This document shows positions 1 to 58,609 of a DNA stretch of 64,000 nucleotides, in pieces. Each line of letters opens with the position of its first letter. Within the stretch, counting starts at the first letter, position 1. The stretch is from Tubiluchus corallicola. Taxonomy: Eukaryota > Priapulida > Priapulimorpha > Priapulimorphida > Tubiluchidae. The translations under genes and the position numbers were made by a program. Location of the stretch: the NCBI GenBank assembly GCA_030141605.1, contig JAQGDQ010000580.1, forward strand, positions 62,001 through 126,000. The letters run 5' to 3'. The notes under the pieces are model-generated. The model was not told where the DNA came from, did not search any database, and worked only from the letters and a program-made list of their open reading frames with translations.

Positions 1-585
1 GATGATGCCGACAATGACATCGACGCTAATACTTTTAGAAAAAATTATAATTATAGTATTTTTATAAATTTAAATCATAATTTAACAAACATAATAAAAC
101 TTATTTTGTAACAACGCAACAATATTTTGCGTATCAGAAACTCTGCTTTTATTTTCTTCTACTTTTCTTTTCTTTCTGCTTTTCCTTCCCTTTTTTCTCA
201 ACATTCCCCATCATTCTTACAAGTTCACAAGTTTGCTAATACATCAATGAAAAATGGTAACAACAACTGGTAGTAGCAGACACAGGTGGCAGTGGCATTG
301 GTGGTGGTGGTGAAGGGTATTGCATAAAAACAGGTGCTGTACCTCACAGTTCAGAGGTGTTCAGTTGTCACATAGTGTGCACATGTTCTACAGCTGATGC
401 GTGAGCACAGCGATAAACTTGAATTTCAATTTTAAACTTAAAATCTTGGCAACGCTTTGTATATTGTACATTAGCACTGTACTTCAATTTTCGCTTTGGT
501 GAGCATGTGCAACACACTCATACATTGCTGTTGATATAAATTCATATAAAAAAGACTAGATAATTATCTGTGCAGAAGGCAACTT

Positions 586-1469
586 CGGTGCTATTACACT
601 TTCGCACCTCCTAGTTTTTTCTGGCCTATTGTTTGTTTTCAGGCCTGCAGGCCAGAAAGCAGACCAACAGGCGTAATATACACCAGATTCCCATAATATT
701 ATTGGTTTTTAGGCCTTACAATTCCAGGTTACAGTCATACATTACTTACCGTCACCAACACGCAAGAATCTCCACATGAATAACTGTGACGTATGTGGCC
801 CTTAACCTGTATTTTTAGTTTCTTTGCATAATTTATGATTATTATGGTTGCAACCGCGGGAGTTTGTATCGTATTACAGTGTTCCCTCACTACTTCAAAA
901 ATATTAATGTGAAATATTTATCGCGGTATCTTCGCTGTTTCGATGACATCAGAATAGTGGTAATGATGACGATAATGAAAAAAACAACACTGCAATAATG
1001 GTGGTGATAATGAGTATATAAAACTAAAATGCCATTACAATACTGTGTCATTCATTGTCTTATCTTCAAAAGACTTCCCGAATTTTTTGTTTCTTCTTCA
1101 CTGTATAGTCAGATCCAAGCTGGCATATACGAGGAAATTATCTTAGACGACTACAGTTATTTATCAATAATTTTATTTCGTAAATGCGGTTAATAAAAAA
1201 GTGTGTCACGTGCCTTTTAAGCTAGGCCCTGATAATGCCTAAACTAGTATGAAATTCGTCACGTGATTACACTACACACACAAACATGATGGCGATACGA
1301 ACTGTATAGTGTACAACTGTGAATACAACGTAATTATACACTAAATATATGAGTAAATTACCACGAGATTAGCGGAAACATTCACTGATGACGTGAGAAT
1401 AATAGAATAATGACCTACGAGCCTAGAAACGAGTAATAACCTAGAAGGTGCGAAAGTGTAATAGCGCCG
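586..1469. mobile_element. Segment bounded by 29-bp inverted repeats, possible MITE
   Basis: Positions 1441-1469 (CTAGAAGGTGCGAAAGTGTA, then ATAGCGCCG) match the reverse complement of 586-614 at 27 of 29 positions. The arms are 826 bp apart, and the similarity stops on both outer sides. The interior has no open frame of note but includes a short pogo/Tigger-like terminus at 877. A non-autonomous DNA transposon whose outer ends I could not fix is the simplest reading. An inverted duplication of a regulatory motif is an alternative. No target-site duplication was found. Confidence 0.45.
877..942 (+). mobile_element. pogo/Tigger-like terminal fragment
   Basis: The fragment begins CAGTGTTCCCTCACTACTTC directly after a TA dinucleotide, and is followed at 921-942 by the sub-repeat TCGCGG..TTCGCTGTTTCG. 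Termini beginning CAGTG with internal TCGCGG repeats next to TA are typical of pogo/Tigger-type Tc1/mariner relatives. A second copy of the same first 15 bases is at 60687. The partner terminus was not found nearby, so this is a fragment. Confidence 0.45.
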
Positions 1470-3138
1470 GCAACTTCTCTTCTGAGCTTTTAAGGCCTGC
1501 TGTAATTTGTGTGCTTGCACTACGTAGGTGATTATTCAACTGATTCTTTCTACTCAATTTTAACATCTTATCCACCACACTCACCTTAGATACCAAGTAT
1601 TGGGTCTTTTCTGGTGCGTCTAATTGGAGATTATTCTGGCCTGGATATTATTTTACTTCAGTTTTCAAACCCTTTGTTTTAAACTAGAATTTTTGCATCT
1701 CACTTATGGTGCGAAAGAAACATTGACCAGCGACTCGATAAATTAAGGCATTATGGTTTGTCATAATTTTACTTTTTATTATACCAATTACAACTACATG
1801 ATTTACAACCCACTGAGACCATATTTTGCGCGTTATGATTTGCACTCGGGTCATTGTTAGTGAAGAATTCAGAAAAACCTTGTTAGTACTAATGACTGCC
1901 TACAATGTGAGTGTGTTCCGTCTTTCTATTATCCTTGCCAAATTAAACGCTATATTATTTTGTTAACAATACCAATACGTTAGAATACAGCGAAAACATG
2001 ATTAAAAACTTACACAATATCCGGCACACGCAAAATGGAAACCAACACACAGGCTGTGACGTTTTCCCGAAAAATACCGTTCATTCGTGTGATTTACGTC
2101 TTCGAAGGTGTTTTTCCACGACTCTCAAAACAAGTGAAATGTACAGCAAAAGGCATTGTATTTATTCTTCAAGAATTTAAATTGCCAGGTAATCAATCAA
2201 TTATGAAACGCCAAAATAAAAATATTTTAATTTTATTATAATCTTGCTATACTAGCATCTACAGCAAGTAAATTATTAAATGGTTTAATTATCACCGTTT
2301 ACAAAAAACGGGGCGTGATACAACAATTTTAATCAAATACAAGAGTTAGTGATGATTTTTATAGAAAAATAAAATTATGACATAATATCGTTGGTAAATG
2401 AATGGGTGACGAATGAACTGAAAACCTGAAAAGCTATTGGAGTCAGCCATCCATGCAATTAGGTGTGTGTTACAGTGAACTGATACATTGGTTATTATCA
2501 GTTTATGTAATGTTAGCTGGAATTCGGCATTTTGAGACTACAATATTATTACGTTTAGACAATTAATTTGTATATTGATAATTTGTGAGCCAATTTATAA
2601 GTCATAATAGATTATTATTGTAGCGATACGAAGTAGAGATGATGGATTGCCATGATAAACATGTAATGCATGATCACAAAACACAATACATACAGGTATA
2701 TATACAAACATACGTAAAACATATGTAAATGTAGACATATACACCATATACTACACACATATAGACTGATATTATATGCACACGCATATATCTATTTTAC
2801 ATCTAAATCAATGTAACAGGTTGTTGAACAACTGTACACCTACCTCGCAAGCTGCATGCTATAGAATTCATGTAATGATCGAGCACATGATTATAAGAAG
2901 CTTATTTCAGTTGCAATTTGTAGGAAAAGTGAACGTGAAGTGTTATATTTTGTGACGCTAAAAGCGCTACGTGAAGCAAAACGAGCTTGATAATAATGTA
3001 CAAAGTTGATTGACGGTTCACTCACGTACCCATTGAAGTTTTTAGGTAACGACTATGTAGTTTTGAATTTAAACACAAATTCAGCTAATTCTATATTGAA
3101 AGATATTTTTTTAATTTTAATATATATAATTTTAATAG

Positions 3139-3806
3139 TCAAAAATGGTAAGTATTGTCAAAAATGGCAAGTATTAAAGGCTGCTAAAGATTTACATAAA
3201 AAGAAAGATTGCAAGAATGTTTATGTAAACCCTGATCTCACCTGGCGTGAACGCGAGGAAAATAAAAGGTTAGTCAGTGAACTAAAGTCAAGAAGGGCCA
3301 AAGGAGAAAAGGTTAAAATACATAAAAACCAAATAGTTAGCATCGATGAAGATAACATTACAAGCTCTCCTAAAGTACATTTTTCGCACCAGCATTCCGC
3401 ATTCATGCAGCAACAAGATAGTAATGAAACGGCAGCTTTTACAGAAAGCAACTGTATACCGATTTCCATGTCAGATGCAAATGACACAAAAGCTGTCGTA
3501 AGTGAACTTAAATCTCCGGAACAATTACGTGATGATGATAGTGATGCAGGATCAAATAAAAAGACGTCACCTAAACTCCGCTTGCTACCTGAACTAAATG
3601 AACAACTACAACAAACTACTACCAGTCCTAGGAATAAAACTTCAATTATCACAGGAATGATAGACCAGTATTTAACACCACCAAAATCGGTGGTTACCAA
3701 GAAAAAGTGACATGTGAACATTAATCATCCAGCTGTAAATAGTGTAAATATTTCTATTAACAGTGTGCGAACAATAAAGATATTCAATCAATCAATCAAT
3801 CAAATA
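3139..3806 (+). mobile_element. 5'-truncated LINE ORF1 with LINE-type 3' tail and no ORF2
   Basis: An open frame of about 188 codons runs from 3147 to the stop at 3708-3710. It contains the block NPDLTWREREENKRLVSELK (3231-3290), followed by RRAKGEKVKIHKNQIV. This NPDLT..ER...LR.EL..RR..GE....I..G.IV pattern is the conserved C-terminal block of ORF1 proteins from many animal CR1/L2-group non-LTR retrotransposons. About 110 low-complexity residues rich in S, T, D and Q follow. No reverse transcriptase follows. After a short untranslated stretch there is AATAAA at 3773-3778 and a (CAAT)n tail to about 3806, typical of L2/CR1 3' ends. The 5' junction carries a 19-bp tandem duplication (3139-3157 and 3158-3176, 17 of 19 identical). 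The upstream in-frame ATG at 3006 probably lies in flanking DNA. Confidence 0.6.
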
Positions 3807-6800
3807 CTGCAAAACTAATAGTGATATCTGAAACCCTGTGCTACGCTTCTCGATCGCAGCGTGGCCACCTATTATGTTTATTTTTTAAATTGATAAAGTA
3901 AACAAGGAAGAGTGGAGAGGTTCATAATCTATTTATGCTTAACCTCTATCCTTCGACGGTAACGGTAACGAGTTTGTTAAAACAAGAGGTAGCATGCTCT
4001 CGGAAAGTAGCAAAGCAGATAGCTTTAATAATGATTTGAAAAACAGTAAGGATTTGCATTATAGTTTATTTCGCACATTCACATAGGGAAATGCTAGTTT
4101 GTGTATTAGAATGTAGATAGTGCCAAAGATTAGAATTGTCCTACTCATCTTATGCTCAGATTTTTACTCATCTTACAATTATGATTTAATATGTGAGTTC
4201 CAGTTCATTTTTTTGTCAACAAAAATACCGAATAAATTTCAGTTGAACTTACGTTTACCTGCTTTTGCTTTATGACTAGAGAAGTGAATTTGTTGACCTT
4301 AAAAGAAGATTTAGGATATCAAGTCTGGCCGTAAATAAATTGGTATCGTCTACAGGTAAGTATTTATAAAAAATAATTATAATTTTAGTCACTATTTTCA
4401 GCAATTTGCCCAAATCTTATAACGCCATTTACGAGATAAAATACCACATTATTTCTAAAATAATTATTGTAAACAATTGCAGGAATTTACGTAAAAATCG
4501 GTTGATTTTTGACATAAAGAATTCCGTAAGCATGCACCTATGGTTACTGATTTTGTTCTTTATCTACTGACTTGTAGACCTGTAGACTTCATTATCCAAG
4601 TACATGTGACACAAGTATGATAGACACAGCATGTGAAATCATTTACTATAAATGATGAATGCCCGTGTTATTGACAAATCAACGAATACAAAAGTCTCAA
4701 ACATTTTATAATTTGCAATTTTAATAGTATCTTTTGTTTTATCAAATTTGAATGACTTAAGAAGCCGTTAAGTATAGGAAGTGTTTAAGTATAGGAAAAG
4801 AGAAAAAACCTAAGAAAAAAGAAATGTGCAAGAAAAAGCAAAGATAAAAATAAAGCTTTCACAACAGAATAAAGTTTATTTCTGACAAAGACGACAAAAA
4901 CATAGCTTGACCACGAAATACAATTAAATTTTATCTTAATTTACTCAAATTAACAGTAATCACGGCGCAAAATTATTAGATTTATTAAAAGATAATTATA
5001 TTAAAAGATGTAGTCATGACAACAACATTCCATCCTGCATATGATGCATACTTCTAATAAACAGTTGACCATATTAACTTCTGTTTTGAAGATCACAAAC
5101 AATTATAACATCATAATAATTATTTACATTTACATGACTTTGAATGCATAATGCATAATTATGGCATTTGATTTTTAAGTTATATATTCTTACAGTAAAA
5201 TCATAACATTAAAACATCTAAGAGAACAGAACAACATGTACCCTATTGTCCTTATATACATATAATTTTATATACTACTCTAAAAGTACGCACGTGCTTA
5301 TGACAGCTTCCTCTTTAAGCAATATCTGTTTTTATTGCTTCTACAATACTGTATGTACTAGCAGCAGAATGAGATTCTTTAAGAAACTAATACCGCACTG
5401 AGAAAACTGTGCATTTAAAAAGCACTGAAAATACTGAGACAATGTATTTCTAACTGGAGATGGTGTTACTCAAACAGCCAGGATTGCAAAATAAGTGCAA
5501 GACGCCACGACCAAACAGAACGTTTATTTGCCAGATAAAAGAATTTTGCAAAGACAAAATCAGTGCAGAAATAACACCTAGTTAACTAGTTCAGCTACAG
5601 TCAAAGCCGTAGTATTACAATTATTAAAAAAATGCAGAAAAAATTCACACAAAAGGCAATATGCATTATTATTAAGTTCACAATTTAGAGAACTGTTACA
5701 CAAAAATAAGCAACAAAATACGTCAAACAGAATACGTACCGCATAATAGTTAATGTATATACAATGTATACAAGCTTTAATCACACCATGATTTACACAT
5801 TCAGTATCAACAAGGTAGGTTCGTCTCTTGCTATTTTACAAATCTATCTAACCCTAGTTCGCAGTGTAATAATCGTATTCCTCATCAATGATTAGACATC
5901 AATTACATTAAAACATTATCATGGCACTATTTTACATAATTCTCGCAAAAGCGAATCATAGTGCTATGCAAAGATAAAAAGCAGTATTGGTTCGAAAATT
6001 CAACAGAACACGTAGTGCTTACTAAAACTGAAATTGATCTGTGCCATCAAAATGCCACAAATGACTAGTAATGACAAGGTATTTAAATATCTACACCATG
6101 AAGGCAATATAGCATAGAATTATACGTACTTCAGTTTTTACTGATATAACTGAAAGTTCAAAAACACAGTTTTGATAATTTACACCACTGTCCATTTAAT
6201 GACTAGACGTGATGATTGTACGCAACCTAACCAACTGATTTACACAACAGTAATGCTGCAAAGCAACTACAGTAGATTCTCAATTATCTGCACACAGACT
6301 ATCTGAACAACCAGTTATTTCAACCCTTTTTAAAACACCATAATGGTTATTTAATTGTCTGATTTCATGTTAACTATTAGCTAGAACTGCATGACTTAAT
6401 AAACATTGTGTAACCCCATGTAACATACAATGTAGCTAATAATCTATGTAGAGTACAAAATGCAACTAGATTATTAGCTTCATTGTATGTTACATCAGGC
6501 TACACAATGTTCATTAATCCATAATATACAACTTTACTTGATGTGTCAAAGGTATAGTGAGGCCTGTTTGTAAGCTACAGTTTAGGATGCAAACCTGTGA
6601 TGTGAAAATGAATTTACAGCACATTAACAAATACAAAATGAAACGAAAAAAATGCATTGATAATGAATAACTGACAGATGATATGAAGACGGAAACTGAA
6701 AAAATGGTGACAAGTAAGAAATTACTATTGTCTTTTGATTACAAATTTTCCAATCAAATATCATGTTTAGTGTAACGTTTTTTTAAAAAAATTAGCTTAA

Positions 6801-7854
6801 AGTATAAATTAACTGTCAGTCTTTTTGGACATTTTTTAAAAATGTGTCAGTGTAATGCGCATTCCAGCAAAAACACGACATCAAGTAAATCTTCTTAGCC
6901 ACATTTCCAGAGAAAATAATGTACGTGCATTGAGATACATTTCAGAAGGAAAAATTACTGTTTAATTTCTTTCAGCTGGCTTAAAACCTACACTTATGGA
7001 TTGATAGAATCACAGTTTTTACATTTCAACAGTATGTGGGAAACAAAAAATATTGTAATTTTATGTTACTAAGAGCGTTTTTAGAACAGAGTAATGCAAC
7101 AAGTAGGCTTTAGTGACCAAAACCTGTAAAAAAGTCTCTGTTAAACTAATAAACGGATTTGAGTAAAGTAAAAAAAATCATCATTAAAATTAATGCATAG
7201 TTACATGCGAAAAATGTTCAGATGTGGGAGTAAAGTGAAGATTTACTGTATTCTGGTTGCTATTAATTTGAATAATCAAATTCTACCCTATAATCCAGTT
7301 TTTGTTGCAAAATAAAAGCTGTAAATGTGCAATAACAGCAAGCACTCGCTTCACATTTCAAGCAAATATCCAAGACAAAAACTAAGTGAGGCCTTTCCAC
7401 ACAAACCAAACATATGCAGTAAATATTTCACATTAAAAATATTACAGCCACACTCAATGATGATGGCAGCATCAGGTGTTTACATCTGCAAATGATCTAA
7501 ATTTATTTTTTATGTTGTACAATGTGCAGTGACTAGTTTTTGAAACTGCTGAGCAATGTAACAGAGTGAAGTTTCATTCCACTTAAGAAACCACTTTCAA
7601 GATTTTCCTGTAAAATTCATCATTTCGACAATATACGTGAAATTCACACAGCATAGCAAGTGGTAAAGTCACTAACCTGACTTGCTAACTTTTGGGCAAC
7701 ACAGAAAACTTTTAAATACAAGTGCTCTACCTGGCACTGCAAAGTTTCAGACAATGGTCATTCACACTTTTGTTGCATGCTCACTGTCAATCAGTAAGAC
7801 GAATTCACCGAACGTATTTGTTAAAAGTGTTCAGATGTCTAAGATTCATGATGT
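3807..7854. other. GRK2 3' UTR and intergenic DNA
   Basis: No exon was recognised. The right part should contain the GRK2 3' UTR. The nearest minus-strand AATAAA downstream of the stop codon is at 7502-7507, so a 3' UTR of about 350 nt is possible. Further AATAAA hexamers occur on this strand near 5523 and 4876, so a longer 3' UTR cannot be excluded. The only structured element is the foldback at 6396-6518. The reading frame at 5578-5784 (minus) has no recognisable similarity and looks fortuitous. Confidence 0.5.
6396..6518. repeat. Foldback: 50-bp arms, 22-bp loop
   Basis: The left arm 6396-6445 (cttaataaacattgtgtaac...) pairs with the right arm 6468-6518, with only a few mismatches. Both arms contain the shared core AACATTGTGTA and the block TGTAACATACAATG. 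The whole can form one long hairpin. It has no coding content and fits a foldback MITE or a recent inverted duplication. Confidence 0.75.
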
Positions 7855-56514
<48,660 letters not shown>

Positions 56515-58513
56515 TTTTCAAGGAATCGTGCTGAAAATTTACGAACAAATGCCTTCACAAGTCCTTAAATCCAATAACTTTTGGTGCACACTTTTACCAT
56601 TGTATACACTGTAGCCGTAAAAACGCAACTGCAAAATTATTTTCCATGATTTTGCAAACTGAAGATCACAAATATTTCCACAGCACAACCAAAACACTCA
56701 CATATTCTCAACACAAAATTTTGTTTTTTCTAGTACCACCGCCAGCGCCATCTAGCAGCGTCAATTTTTAACTTTTTTCAGATATTGCATTCCCGCCCTC
56801 TGACTACGGAACTATAATACACCATGGTGTATAAAAAAATTATGTTAACCGTAAACTGGGTTTCAGATTTAAGAAAACGAATAGACCTTTTATTTTACAA
56901 AAGAAAACTTCAGAAATAACAGAAAGAATTTATAAGATTTTCATATAAATAATGCGAATTTATTTAAGAAATTTGCATTAAATAGTATCCTGCTACCTAC
57001 TTGTATTACCATAATACTGGTGCACAATATTTAGATTGGATGGTCCACAATCCCTTTTGTTAGCCCTTTCTCTAACGACTGACATTTGCAATAATTATTT
57101 GCAAGATACTTTTGTATTGACAGATATGAATGCACAGAATGTGGTTAATTATGCATAATCATACGTCTTGACACACTAAAAGTCATGGCAATCAAGTAAA
57201 GCGAAAAAGAGAAAAGTATGGGTGACAAATGTAGTCTATACATCAAAGAATTTATTATTTCTGTAATAAATATCAACAAAAAATCTACCAGTTATCTAAC
57301 AAAGTTTACAAACCAAACAAGTGTATATTATTCTGAATTTAGTAGAGCCATAAAATCTTACAAATGTGCACCACAGACACTTTAAAATTTACCACAAACA
57401 ATATGGAATAATATTTTGCACATGCACCAAGACTACACATCTTGTGGCTAATGTGGGCTTAGGCATATGCTGCAAAAATACTGTTAAAATGCAATTACAA
57501 TGTAATAAGTTCCTTCCACATATGAGACACAGTAATGAATTTAATGACTGTAATGCTGGATGTGCGATCTAGGATTTGTTAACCTTGGGAGTCCGTGAAG
57601 GTTAGAAAACATTTCTTTGCAAATAAATTAATTTTTTGTGGCATAGTCATAAATTTTTAAATGAAATTAAGAGTGTAAATTACAATTCTCTCAAATAGTT
57701 ATTTTACACTTTTTGTGCATAATAATAGCAATTAATTTTTAAATAGAATAAAAAATAAAAGTACTTATTCATCATATGCAAAATTCTATATTTGTGTGGA
57801 CATTACAAGGAATGGCATTCATGGTTTTTCACCACAAAAGAGTCAGTGGATAAAAAAGGTTGAAAAACAGATTTTACTTAATTGTTAATAAAAAATAAAT
57901 AATATTAAGAACTATCAATGTGCATTTTGATATCCTTAGGTAAATTAAAATTTGATAATTGAAAAACAAATCTGTGTAAGAAAGATTTACCCAAATACTA
58001 CAGAAATATGTGCAGCTAGATTAAACTACAATGTAGTTTTTTGGTTTGCATAAATTTACCAATTTTTACGCAAAATACAGTGACTAATACAATAAATCCA
58101 TGAATCGGCGATACTCAACTTCCATAAATTATTAACATTAATCCCACTTATGTCTTAATCCATCTGATAATGCAAGACTATTTTTGCAACATTTCTCTTA
58201 GCCGATATAAAGGACAATAGCATTACACATTATTTGGACAATTTAATTTTCATCTTAGATTACTGTCAAAAATGAGGATACTCAAATAAAGTTGGACTTG
58301 ATACCAGCCGTACTAACAGGGCCTTGCAATGCCGACCTACTTACCAACTTTAAGAGTGTTATTACATGAAATTCACTTTCAAAATGTTTACTTTGTAGCA
58401 GCTGTTTAAATAAAAATGTGCATTTTTGGTACAGGTATAATTGTAAAAAGCAGAGAAATAACAAAGCAATAAATAATGTATAGATGGAAGATAGTAGATG
58501 TTGACATGGAAAA
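56515..58513. promoter_or_regulatory. GRK2 5' UTR/promoter and TBCCD1 3' UTR
   Basis: The right part must hold the TBCCD1 3' UTR: minus-strand polyadenylation candidates are ATTAAA at 58242-58247 and AATAAA at 57251-57256. The left part must hold the GRK2 promoter. On the GRK2 sense strand there is GAGGGCGGGAATG (Sp1/KLF-like, about 56788-56800) and CGCTGCTAGATGGCGCTGGC (about 56741-56760, CTCF/YY1-like). AAAAATGGCGG, a YY1-like word, overlaps the start codon. No TATA box is placed convincingly upstream on that strand. Between 56850 and 58200 the sequence is AT-rich and featureless. Confidence 0.45.
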
Positions 58514-58609
58514 TCATAACGAGTTATCCGCTGTGTTGTTATCACCTCCAGCTGTGGCAGAGACTAAACCATCCAGCTCTTTTTTATGTCCTGTTTCAAC
58601 CAGCCATTC
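58514..58609 (-). CDS. TBCCD1: TBCCD1 terminal exon
   Basis: It encodes EWLVETGHKKELDGLVSATA and then GGDNNTADNSL with a TGA stop at 58514-58516. Human TBCCD1 has EWLINTGHRQQLDSLVPPAAG at this place and ends soon after. Acceptor TATAG. Confidence 0.95.
   Translation of the reverse strand, partial: EWLVETGHKKELDGLVSATAGGDNNTADNSL

Larger units (their letters stand above)
1..3005. other. Intergenic DNA downstream of GRK2, repeat-rich
   Basis: No protein-coding exon could be recognised here. The stretch is AT-rich. It contains a pair of 29-bp inverted repeats (586-614 and 1441-1469) and a pogo/Tigger-like terminus (877-942), which have their own entries. The part from 1500 to 3000 has only short chance reading frames and a TA/CA-rich low-complexity patch around 2690-2790. 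Confidence 0.6.

Noticed and set aside
3221-3721. 166-codon minus-strand frame rich in Ser, Leu and Cys
   Set aside because: It is the antisense shadow of the LINE ORF1, which carries the recognisable conserved block.
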